Both the position numbers and the translations under genes were made by a program. Below, in pieces: positions 26,018-33,010 of a DNA stretch of 64,000 nt. This stretch comes from Halobacillus litoralis (lineage in GTDB: Bacteria; Bacillota; Bacilli; Bacillales; Halobacillaceae): NCBI RefSeq assembly GCF_020171725.1, contig NZ_JAIVAJ010000005.1, positions 248,001 to 312,000 on the forward strand. Direction: 5' to 3'. Numbering within the stretch: position 1 is the first letter of the stretch; each line of letters starts with the position of its first letter. Under the pieces are notes generated by a model that was given only the letters and a program-made list of their open reading frames with translations, was not told where the DNA came from and ran no database searches.

Positions 26018-26042
26018 ATTATAACACATGAGAGCGTTTCCA
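26018..26042 (-). promoter_or_regulatory. Candidate promoter -10 and cre site for the DUF4166-kynA operon
   Basis: Minus-strand TGGAAACGCTCTCA (26029-26042) matches TGWAANCGNTNWCA at 13 of 14 positions and lies directly upstream of TATAAT (26018-26023). No good -35 is seen. CcpA bound here would overlap the promoter and repress. Confidence 0.45.
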
Positions 26043-26080
26043 CTCATGACGAAAGCGTGACTGTTTTTTTGCTTTCAAAA

Positions 26081-26309
26081 GGTTCTGGATGAAATAAAGT
26101 GAGTCGTGGGGTGGAAAATGGCGAGACTCCTGCGGGATGCACGGACCTCGCCGATATCCACTCAGGCGATAGCCTGAGTTCAAAAATGAACAAGGATGTT
26201 CGAACTAAAATCGCCACGTCCTGTGGCAACGTCGAACGACCCAACGTCCTGTTGGGCCGCGGAAAGCGAGCTATTTTCCACCCCACTGTCCTCCTTATTT
26301 GTAACAGAA
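26081..26309. repeat. Dispersed intergenic repeat element, copy 1 (long form)
   Basis: Bounded by inverted GTGGGGTGGAAAAT (26106-26119) and ATTTTCCACCCCAC (26273-26286), with weaker outer TTCTG/CAGAA ends. Inside are GCGAGACTCCTGCGGGATGC and three hairpins: CTCAGGC/GCCTGAG, GCCAC/GTGGC and CCCAAC/GTTGGG. A shorter copy lies at 32784-32951. No convincing ORF. Similar GC-rich elements are common between genes in Bacillaceae. Confidence 0.88.
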
Positions 26310-26337
26310 GCGCTCTCCATACTTCTTCAACAACCTG

Positions 26338-26369
26338 AAAAAAGGCCGCTCTCTATGAGCGACCTTTCT
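26338..26369 (-). terminator. Terminator of the RQC-minor-like gene
   Basis: On the minus strand AAAGGTCGCT...AGCGGCCTTT is followed by TTTT; one internal mismatch. It shares the CCGCT-loop-AGCGA core with hairpins at 32545 and 32983. Confidence 0.75.
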
Positions 26370-26372
26370 TCT

Positions 26373-27896
26373 TTACATGACTTCTTCTGCATAATCACTG
26401 ACTGAATATCCTTTTTGCTGCTTCATTAGCCAGCCCTGCTTCTCGAGCTGGTTGAATAATCGTTGGATGTGCTTCTCCGGCCAGTCTGACAAGAGGCCGA
26501 ACCACCTTGTTTCGTGCAGCTTCAGCGTTCTCAGCTTATTCGTTGCTTTGCCTGCAAGCACTTGTGTCAGCGTGTGAGCTGGGTAGTCTGTTCCGTAATA
26601 GTGGATCAAGTCCAGGATCTGCTGCGTTTTCGCGTACGTCAAGGCGTGCCCTTTAACTGTCAAAATAACATCCTCGTCATCGTAGCGGACTTCCTCTAGC
26701 TTAAGATTGAGTTCATCTCGCACGTGGTGCGTTAAAGGATATACGTGCTGCGGAAGTATTTCAAGCCACCTCGGTAACTCCTTGAAAATGGTGACCTCTT
26801 CAAGCTCAACGTCTGATAGCCACAACAGATGGGAACTTTTACGCTCTGGAATCATAATGTTACTCAACTTGCTGTACATATATAAAATGGGATAATCGTT
26901 CAAATCCATCTTCTTCTGCTCGTATCTTGCTATGAGCTGAGCGGTTTCCAAGCTTTCATCGAGCGTGTCAGCAGCCTGAGAAAGCTTTTTCTTCAAATCA
27001 CGCATTTGGTCAAGCTGCCCTAACAGGTGCGTATTCTGTTCGGCAATTTCGTTGAACTGCCGCTCAATCGTATGGAACCTTTTCTCCGCTCTAGCAACGT
27101 CAAAATGTTCAGCGAAACTTACACTCTCATCGTCAACGTGATAGTAGAGATGGAAGTCACACGTTTCACAACAGCAGCATATCGTACGGTGGTGTGCGTC
27201 AAAGTGCAGCTCCTTTATGTGCGAGCAGCTGCCCTCTCCCCCTTCCAACCAGTCTTCCGGCATCGCGCGGAAGGGCCGCATGACAATCTCTACACGGTGT
27301 CTCCAGTACGAAATGTCTTCCGGATATTTTAGAACGGAAAGCAGGGAAGACTGATTCATCGTTTCAACAGAATCCATCACATCACGCTTTTCGTGAATCA
27401 AATGAACCAATGGGTGACGGTGGAAAGATAATGCGATTTCCTCGAGCCAGTGGTCCCTTGAATATTCGCTTATTTCAGCCAGGAACATATACTCTTCAAG
27501 TACCTGCCCCACGTGTTCGGTCAGCTGCTCAGAAGACAGCTGGGTGAAATCTTTCGGATATAGGTACGTCTGCTTAAGAGGTAGTCCATGTTCTGCAGGA
27601 AGCGACCTCCAAAGAAACAGTTCTGGTCTAAGCAGATGTGGATAGACCGTTTCATCCTTTTGCAGCGATACAGGAAGGACAGCTTCTCCTGTAACTCCCA
27701 AATAACGCCTGATTTTAGAAACATCCCAGCCTTTATAATTAATGTAATCCATAATCGTATCATTTAGTCTTGACAGAAGCCCCCGCTCGAATTTATGACC
27801 AATCGACCTGATCTGTTTGTTTTTCTTTCCTATCGGCGCAAGGGCAAGAAGTGGATAGCGTTCATCCTGATAAGTAATCCTCTCTGGCAGTCCCAT
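26373..27896 (-). CDS. RQC-minor-like DNA-binding protein with Cys/His cluster
   Basis: A 507-residue protein without a helicase domain. The C-terminal 80 residues (TYAKTQQILDLIHYYGTDYP, LRTLKLHETRWFGLLSDW, IQRLFNQLEKQGWL) look like the RQC winged helix of RecQ helicases and fit the RQC-minor-1 family name used in public annotation, as far as I recall. In the middle, Cys224, His226, Cys240-Cys243, Cys246 and His249 form a likely zinc site; a coiled coil (about 265-320) follows. Stand-alone function is unknown. The gene has AAAGGAGAATC upstream of ATG and its own terminator. Confidence 0.7.
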   Translation of the reverse strand: MGLPERITYQDERYPLLALAPIGKKNKQIRSIGHKFERGLLSRLNDTIMDYINYKGWDVSKIRRYLGVTGEAVLPVSLQKDETVYPHLLRPELFLWRSLPAEHGLPLKQTYLYPKDFTQLSSEQLTEHVGQVLEEYMFLAEISEYSRDHWLEEIALSFHRHPLVHLIHEKRDVMDSVETMNQSSLLSVLKYPEDISYWRHRVEIVMRPFRAMPEDWLEGGEGSCSHIKELHFDAHHRTICCCCETCDFHLYYHVDDESVSFAEHFDVARAEKRFHTIERQFNEIAEQNTHLLGQLDQMRDLKKKLSQAADTLDESLETAQLIARYEQKKMDLNDYPILYMYSKLSNIMIPERKSSHLLWLSDVELEEVTIFKELPRWLEILPQHVYPLTHHVRDELNLKLEEVRYDDEDVILTVKGHALTYAKTQQILDLIHYYGTDYPAHTLTQVLAGKATNKLRTLKLHETRWFGLLSDWPEKHIQRLFNQLEKQGWLMKQQKGYSVSDYAEEVM

Positions 27897-27978
27897 AATG
27901 ATTCTCCTTTGAATGAAGGATTTACTACTATTATAGAAAAAGTATTAAAGTTGACCATTAAATATAAGTGAAATGGGC

Positions 27979-28677
27979 TTAAACCGTCATAATTTCCACT
28001 GAATACCCAATGAATAAGCCCGTCTCGATGACGCCCGGAATGGCACTGAGCTCCTTTTCCATATCATTGCTGATGGTATCAAAGCGGACATCCAAAATCA
28101 GATTGCCTGATTCCGTTATGACCGGTCCGTCTTTCGACTCGGCCATCCTCAAGCTCACTTCCTTTACAGGATAACGCTTAAGAGTGGTCTCCACCAAATG
28201 AACGGCTCTAGGATCAACCTCGACCGGAACAGCAAAGGCTTGTCCCAGCGTCTCAACGAATTTACTCTCGTCTACTAAGATATACGTCTTAGGTGCGCTT
28301 GCCATGACTAACTTTTCGGCAAATAACGCGCCGCCCCTTCCTTTGATCAGTCGATTCTGACCATCCACTTCATCGGCACCGTCGAAACCCCAGTCAGGAC
28401 GGGCTCCGGCGAGCGTCGTTGTTTTCAATCCGAATGTCGCACAGTTCATTAAGGCTTCCTGTGATGTCGGTATCGCCATCACGTTCATGCCACCACGCTT
28501 GACCCGCTCGGCAATCGCCTTCAGAGCTAAGAAAGATGTCGACCCGGAACCCACTCCAATGATGTCTCCATCCTTTACGAAGTGACTGACTTGCTCCGCC
28601 ACCTTCTGCTTGGACTCCTGGTTGGAAATCGGGCTTGACCAATTTTCATTTATCGCTAACGAATTGTTCCATTTCAA
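27979..28677 (-). CDS. rpiA: Ribose-5-phosphate isomerase A
   Basis: Interconverts ribose 5-phosphate and ribulose 5-phosphate. Recognised by GVGSGSTSFLALKAI, the active-site stretch DWGFDGADEVD, the base-bearing LIKGRGGALFAEKLV and the C-terminal GVIETGLFIGY. The long frame to 28797 overruns typical RpiA length; TTG at 28677 with GAGGTGAG 4 nt upstream gives 232 residues, the usual size. Bacillus relatives often use RpiB instead, so an RpiA here is mildly notable. Single-gene unit. Confidence 0.9.
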   Translation of the reverse strand: MKWNNSLAINENWSSPISNQESKQKVAEQVSHFVKDGDIIGVGSGSTSFLALKAIAERVKRGGMNVMAIPTSQEALMNCATFGLKTTTLAGARPDWGFDGADEVDGQNRLIKGRGGALFAEKLVMASAPKTYILVDESKFVETLGQAFAVPVEVDPRAVHLVETTLKRYPVKEVSLRMAESKDGPVITESGNLILDVRFDTISNDMEKELSAIPGVIETGLFIGYSVEIMTV

Positions 28678-28843
28678 AAGCCTCACCTCTTTACTACTGG
28701 TATTCCCGAAAACGGGGAAAAACAAGCACTGCGCTGATAAATTAAGTGTACCAGATCTCACCGTTTTGCAGGCTGAATTCGGAAGGATGCCAGGCATCTT
28801 TTACATCATTTTTACATATTCTGAGGTAAAGGGAGGAACCAGT

Positions 28844-28918
28844 ATGAATCGAATCTATTTCAAATTGGCTGCCTTTTACCTCATCCTCATTCTCGCCTTC
28901 TATTTTTTTATTATGTAA
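28844..28918 (+). CDS. Tiny single-pass membrane peptide, 24 residues
   Basis: An ORF encoding MNRIYFKLAAFYLILILAFY plus FFIM: one hydrophobic helix after a short basic start. AAAGGGAGGA lies 6 nt before ATG, stronger than most in the window. It is divergent from rpiA and is followed by the lia operon terminator. I recognise no family; very short hydrophobic peptides can be regulators of membrane proteins or toxins, but that is speculation. Confidence 0.45.
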   Translation: MNRIYFKLAAFYLILILAFYFFIM

Positions 28919-28956
28919 AAAAAATCCCCCTCACCTTCTCCAGGCAGGGGTTAGAC
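28919..28956 (-). terminator. Terminator of the lia operon
   Basis: On the minus strand CCCCTGCCT...AGGTGAGGGG (internal mismatch) is followed by ATTTTTTTT, next to the liaR stop codon. Confidence 0.7.
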
Positions 28957-29580
28957 TAGATTATGCTTAAATGCGTAAATGACTGCTTGGGTGCGATCTT
29001 GAACCTCAAGCTTACCGAGGATATTGCTGACATGTACTTTGACCGTTTTCAGGGCGATGTACAAGTGATCGGAGATTTCCTGATTTGTTTTTCCCTCAGC
29101 CATCAGCAGTAGGATTTCGATTTCACGATTTGTAAGCTGTTCATGAAGGGGCTTCGTTCCCGAAGAACGCATCTTGGTCATAATCTTCCCGGTCACTTCC
29201 GGTTCAAGAATGGACTGCCCTTCATATGTAGCTCTGATGGCTTTCGCGATTTCATCGGCTTTCGATGTTTTGAGCATATAACTGGTTGCACCAGCTTCAA
29301 GCGCCGGGTACACCTTCTCGTCATCAAGAAAGCTCGTCACAATGATGATTTTAGCATCGGGCCATTGTTCAATAATCTGCTTTGTCGCTTCGATGCCGTC
29401 CATTTCCTTCATCACGAGGTCCATCAAAATAATATCAGGACGATGGTCCAGCGCAAGATCGACCGCTTCTGTCCCGTCATCCGCTTCAGCTATCACCTCA
29501 ATATCCGCTTGGGCTGACAAATAAGCGGATACCCCGATTCGGACCATCTCATGGTCATCAGCAAACAGTACTTTAATCAA
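28951..29580 (-). CDS. liaR: Cell-envelope stress response regulator (LiaR/VraR-like, NarL family)
   Basis: Output regulator of the lia system that responds to cell-wall antibiotics. Receiver domain with Asp54 (ILMDLVMKEMDG) and Lys in MLKTSKADEIAKA; LuxR-type HTH with LTNREIEILLLMAEGKTNQE and TVKVHVSNILGKL. It overlaps the kinase gene by 8 bp and is the last gene of liaI-liaH-liaF-liaS-liaR. In relatives LiaR activates the operon's own promoter. Confidence 0.92.
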   Translation of the reverse strand: MIKVLFADDHEMVRIGVSAYLSAQADIEVIAEADDGTEAVDLALDHRPDIILMDLVMKEMDGIEATKQIIEQWPDAKIIIVTSFLDDEKVYPALEAGATSYMLKTSKADEIAKAIRATYEGQSILEPEVTGKIMTKMRSSGTKPLHEQLTNREIEILLLMAEGKTNQEISDHLYIALKTVKVHVSNILGKLEVQDRTQAVIYAFKHNLV

Positions 29581-30619
29581 CGTATTCCTCCTCCTTCTTC
29601 TTCCGGTATGGGACTTTCACTTCCAAGCGTGTGCCCTGCCCTTTCAGGCTGACGATTTTCAAGGCGCCCCCCACTTCCTCTGCCCGTTCCTGCATGTTCT
29701 GCAGTCCATAGGAGCTTGCCTTTTCTTCTTCGACATTGAAGCCGATTCCGTCATCCACGACGCGCATGATGATATTCTGATCCCTTTCAATCAGCCTTAC
29801 GTCCAACTTTTCGGCTTTCGCATGACGGAGCGTGTTCGATACGGACTCCTGCAAAATACGGAACAACTGGTCTTCGAGTCCTTTTTCAAGCGAGACTTCC
29901 TCGACCGACCACGCCACGTCCATCGGCACCTTTTGAGTCAATTCATGCAACAGCTCTTCAATGCCTTCAGCAAGCGTTTTGTCCTTTAACGGGACAGGTC
30001 TAAGGTGAAGAAGCAGCGCCCGCATTTCGAGCTGGGACTGGTGAATCATGTTCTCGACCATACCGAGCTGTTTTTTCAATTGATCGTCCTCAGAAGCATT
30101 CGTGTCGTTAATCGCGGACATCATCATGGAGGCAGCAAAGAGCTGCTGACTGACCGAATCATGAAGCTCCCGCGCAAGTCGATTCCGTTCTTGTATAACA
30201 ACCTCCTGCAAGCTCTTCTCGCGATCTTCGGCTCTCTCTGTTGCGATCTTCTGGGCAAGCGCCGTCTGCTGCTCAAACTTCTGCTCCAACTGCTTCATTC
30301 TCGCTTCAATTCCGTTGATTTCCTTTACATCCGACTGCCCGTAGACCACTTGATTCCCTTTCACGACTTCACCGAGCTGGTAATCTACAGACTGTAGCGT
30401 CCGCTTCCAAATCCAGCCCTGCGTGAGACCGATGACCACACCCATTGAAATCGAAAAAGTCAGGACTAGAAAGATATACGGCAGATCAAGGACCGTCCGG
30501 TACCACAAGTCCGACCATTCGTTAAAAGGAAAGGCGATGAACGTAAACCCAAGAAGGACCAAGGTAAAGCCGAGAAAGGTCAGAATGCCGACAACAATCT
30601 GTCTCTGCCAAATACTCAT
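29573..30619 (-). CDS. liaS: Sensor histidine kinase (LiaS/VraS-like)
   Basis: HPK7 (NarX-type) membrane kinase. Two N-terminal helices (about 8-30 and 48-70) frame a very short extracellular loop, the mark of intramembrane-sensing kinases. A HAMP/coiled linker precedes the phospho-acceptor His153 in RLARELHDSVSQQLF, and the HATPase_c domain shows NTLRHAKAE and DDGIGF. It is inhibited by LiaF in related systems; liaF overlaps its start by 4 bp, consistent with fixed stoichiometry. Confidence 0.92.
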   Translation of the reverse strand: MSIWQRQIVVGILTFLGFTLVLLGFTFIAFPFNEWSDLWYRTVLDLPYIFLVLTFSISMGVVIGLTQGWIWKRTLQSVDYQLGEVVKGNQVVYGQSDVKEINGIEARMKQLEQKFEQQTALAQKIATERAEDREKSLQEVVIQERNRLARELHDSVSQQLFAASMMMSAINDTNASEDDQLKKQLGMVENMIHQSQLEMRALLLHLRPVPLKDKTLAEGIEELLHELTQKVPMDVAWSVEEVSLEKGLEDQLFRILQESVSNTLRHAKAEKLDVRLIERDQNIIMRVVDDGIGFNVEEEKASSYGLQNMQERAEEVGGALKIVSLKGQGTRLEVKVPYRKKKEEEYVD

Positions 30620-31332
30620 ATCCGCTTCACCTCTAAATCTCCGGACAACAAAGAGGTTACGATTTTTACACGGGGCCGGTGTTTCGCATAGTCAGGCGTA
30701 TGATAGGATACGACTTGGTTGAAGACCTTTGATTTTTGATATTGGAAAACGGCCGTCTTTCCGAAGACCGCACTGTGCAGAATGGATACTTCCACATCAT
30801 ACGGAACATAAATGACGAGGTTCCCTACCAGGTGGCGAATCGAAATGACCGCCTCATCTTCAGGAAGAACCGTCTGACTGAGATCAATCACACGATCACC
30901 GAATCCACCATGAATATTGATATCACGCCATTCATACGATGAATCAGGTGTCGACTGACTTCCGAAAAACTTCTGCCTCAGAATGGGTTCGTCCGAATCA
31001 GGCATGTCCTGTCGAATCACTTCCGGAACGATTTGTTCCGGAGACTTCTTCGATCGATAATAATCCCTCACCATTAAGAAAATCACAGCGACGATGAAGA
31101 AGCGTACCGCAATCATACTGAGTATCGTGAAGACGAGCACGATCAGCCCGATCCAAAAGAAAATCTTCCCCCACGTTTTGCGATATTTTTTCCAACCTAT
31201 ATAAGCCATCAATCCGAAGAAGAGTAGTGAGAATACCAGCCCTCCTTCAAAGAAGACGACTTCCACGACAAGGAGGATCACCCCTATGATTAAAATGGTG
31301 TTCATCGTATCTGTAGAAATTCTTTTAAACAT
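30616..31332 (-). CDS. liaF: LiaF-like inhibitor of the LiaS kinase
   Basis: Membrane protein of 238 residues: four N-terminal helices (about residues 8-95), then a C-terminal DUF2154-type beta domain with GFGDRVIDLSQTVLPEDEA and LVGNLVIYVPYDVEV. In relatives it holds LiaS inactive until envelope damage. ATG at 31332 is chosen since AAAGGAGG ends 9 nt upstream, inside the longer frame. Followed by liaS with a 4-bp overlap. Confidence 0.88.
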   Translation of the reverse strand: MFKRISTDTMNTILIIGVILLVVEVVFFEGGLVFSLLFFGLMAYIGWKKYRKTWGKIFFWIGLIVLVFTILSMIAVRFFIVAVIFLMVRDYYRSKKSPEQIVPEVIRQDMPDSDEPILRQKFFGSQSTPDSSYEWRDINIHGGFGDRVIDLSQTVLPEDEAVISIRHLVGNLVIYVPYDVEVSILHSAVFGKTAVFQYQKSKVFNQVVSYHTPDYAKHRPRVKIVTSLLSGDLEVKRI

Positions 31333-31358
31333 ACCGGCCATCCTCCTTTGCAAAATCA

Positions 31359-31388
31359 GATAAAGACGCAGATTACTGCGCCTTTATC
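31359..31388 (-). terminator. Hairpin between liaH and liaF, likely partial terminator
   Basis: GATAAAG-CGCAG/CTGCG-CTTTATC, 13 bp with one mismatch, 4-nt loop. On the minus strand it is followed by TGATTTTGC, a weak T-tract. It would let liaI-liaH be expressed more strongly than liaFSR, as I recall for B. subtilis. Confidence 0.6.
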
Positions 31389-31401
31389 ATACCATGATTC
31401 C

Positions 31402-32043
31402 TTAATTCACTGTAACGTTGTCTGTATCCTTCATATCTTTCTCAAGCTTCGCAATCTTACTATCGAACGTGTTCCGGTAATAAGCGCTGTTCACTTTGTA
31501 TTCCAAGTCTTCAATGTAGCGGTCGATTTCAGAAAAGCGGGAGTAAGGCTTGTCCGCTGTATCTTCAATCACTTGATTCATACGGTGATGTGCTCTCGCG
31601 ATGTTCTCTCTTCCCATCAGTTCCATCCGCCTCAGATGCATGTCCTTCAATTTGTGCTTCATCTCTTCATACTTGCGTTCCAATGTCTCAAGCTGCTCGA
31701 TGGCTTCCTGTCTGGACGCTTTCAAACGTTCCGCTCTCGCTTCGTATTCCTGCTGCTCCTGGTAAGCAAATGCATGCATCGACTCTTCGCCGGCACGCTC
31801 TGCAATCTCCGCCTGACGCTTACGCTTCTCTGCCATATCCTCAGCCTTCTGATATTCGCGGGTGAACTCGTCCTTCAAGCGATACTGGCGCTCGACAAGC
31901 TTACGCACTTTCTCCGTTTCCTTCTCACTTTCACGCAAATACTGATTCAGCATGGCAACAGGGTTTTTCTGTTCCTTTTCATCTAAAACGCTGTGCAAGT
32001 CTGCTGTGATGGAATCCTTCATACGAGTAAATATGTTAGCCAT
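31402..32043 (-). CDS. liaH: PspA/LiaH-family membrane-stress protein
   Basis: A 213-residue, almost entirely coiled-coil protein, rich in Glu, Lys and Arg, with the IM30/PspA start MANIFTRMKDSITADLHSVLD. PspA relatives assemble on damaged membranes. It follows liaI by 20 nt in the lia operon, where LiaH is recruited to the membrane by LiaI. A long antisense frame across it is a shadow. Confidence 0.93.
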   Translation of the reverse strand: MANIFTRMKDSITADLHSVLDEKEQKNPVAMLNQYLRESEKETEKVRKLVERQYRLKDEFTREYQKAEDMAEKRKRQAEIAERAGEESMHAFAYQEQQEYEARAERLKASRQEAIEQLETLERKYEEMKHKLKDMHLRRMELMGRENIARAHHRMNQVIEDTADKPYSRFSEIDRYIEDLEYKVNSAYYRNTFDSKIAKLEKDMKDTDNVTVN

Positions 32044-32063
32044 TGATTCATCTCTCCCTATTC

Positions 32064-32405
32064 TTATTTGTTAAGATCTGCCCATTGTCTTTCAAAATTC
32101 GTGAATGGATCATCTGATTTGGTGACTGTTTCTTTTTTGCCTGTCCAGTTTTTATAAATCCAGTACAGGCCGTAAGCAGCCGCTAAACCGATGACAGCGT
32201 AAATGTTCGATACAGCTACGCTTAAGATGATTAAGCCAAGCACGACCCAGGCGATTTTGCCTGCTGTCGACTCACTTTTCATAAACTGTTTGAACACGAC
32301 ATAAAGCAACCAGACGCTTACACCAAGCAGGATCATGGGACCAAGGTTCGCAAGTAAGATCGTTAGTGCCACTAAGCCTGCGAGAAATAACAGAAATTTT
32401 TTCAT
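32064..32405 (-). CDS. liaI: LiaI-like small membrane protein, first gene of the lia operon
   Basis: A 113-residue protein with an N-terminal pair of helices (about 4-40) and two more (about 49-87), ending in a hydrophilic, acidic tail. Position directly before liaH suggests it is the LiaI membrane anchor for LiaH; sequence alone is not decisive, and B. subtilis LiaI has only two helices. AAGGAGGG precedes the ATG. No liaG gene is present in this operon. Confidence 0.75.
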   Translation of the reverse strand: MKKFLLFLAGLVALTILLANLGPMILLGVSVWLLYVVFKQFMKSESTAGKIAWVVLGLIILSVAVSNIYAVIGLAAAYGLYWIYKNWTGKKETVTKSDDPFTNFERQWADLNK

Positions 32406-32438
32406 CGATTTTTCCCTCCTTGCTGATTTCTTATTTTC

Positions 32439-32479
32439 ATCTTACCGAGAATCAGATTTTGTCGTAATGAGCCTGAGCT
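32439..32479 (-). promoter_or_regulatory. Candidate lia promoter and LiaR box
   Basis: Minus-strand TAAGAT (32439-32444) could be the -10 with TTACGA 17 nt upstream. The overlapping AGCTCAGGCTCATTACGAC (32461-32479) loosely resembles the B. subtilis LiaR box as I remember it. Tentative. Confidence 0.3.
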
Positions 32480-32544
32480 ATATTTTGAACTAAGACCAGA
32501 GGCGTATAAGAGCATTTCCACCTTGCACAATCATGAGAACCAAA

Positions 32545-32783
32545 AAAAGAGCCGCTGCAATGAGCGACTCTTTCCTCAGAGTGTCGAGAAAGTCCAAGCT
32601 GTTTTCTCAAAGCTTGAGAACTTGAGAAGCGGTGTTGACGAATCAACTCGCTTTCCATGGGCGTCCGATAAGTCACGTTGTTCCGCCCACACCTTTATCA
32701 GGTGTAGATGGCACCTCTTAAGCAACCATCCCCAAAAAGGCAATGATTGCACAGAATAACGTTCGGCCTCCACACCCCTGTAC
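32545..32783. other. Non-coding stretch between the lia operon and repeat copy 2
   Basis: Holds a terminator-like hairpin AAAGAG-CGCT/AGCG-CTCTTT (32545-32572, T-run on the minus strand), TTCTCAA/TTGAGAA and ACACCT/AGGTGT stems, and AACTCGCTTTCC text that recalls Bacillaceae intergenic repeats. Short frames here lack ribosome binding sites. I see no gene. Confidence 0.6.
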
Positions 32784-32951
32784 GGTTCTGTTCCAACTAC
32801 TTGCGTAAAGTGGGGTGGAAAATGGCGAGACTCCTGCGGGATGCACGGACCACGGCGAGATCCACTCAGGCTTTAGCCTGAGTTAGCTCGGCGTCCGCCG
32901 CCGGAAAGCGAGCTATTTTCCACCCCACTGCCCACCTCATTTGTAACAGAA
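32784..32951. repeat. Dispersed intergenic repeat element, copy 2 (short form)
   Basis: Inverted ends GTGGGGTGGAAAAT (32810-32823) and ATTTTCCACCCCAC (32915-32928), outer TTCTGTT/AACAGAA, and the internal hairpin CTCAGGC/GCCTGAG. The left 25 bp and right 35 bp match copy 1 almost exactly while the middle is shorter. Confidence 0.88.
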
Positions 32952-32982
32952 CTAGTCCCCTACTTTTTTCGACAGTTAAAAA

Positions 32983-33007
32983 AAGAGCCGCTATCAGCGA
33001 CTCTTTC
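32983..33007 (-). terminator. Terminator of the proline peptidase gene
   Basis: AAAGAG-CGCT/AGCG-CTCTTT stem with a 3-nt loop, followed on the minus strand by TTTTTTTAAC. Nearly identical to the hairpin at 32545. Confidence 0.8.
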
Positions 33008-33010
33008 CTG

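Noticed and set aside
31348-31986. 212-codon plus-strand frame opposite liaH
   Set aside because: It is the antisense shadow of a coiled-coil gene with strong codon bias; no ribosome binding site, and hydrophobic composition arises from the complement of Glu/Lys codons.
32576-32773. 65-codon minus-strand frame upstream of the lia-pepQ repeat zone
   Set aside because: No SD, lies across several hairpins and repeat-like text; no family resemblance. Treated as non-coding.
26081-32951. The two repeat copies as ends of one composite transposon
   Set aside because: The region between them holds ordinary chromosomal genes (rpiA, lia operon) with normal synteny and no transposase, so the copies are better seen as separate dispersed elements.
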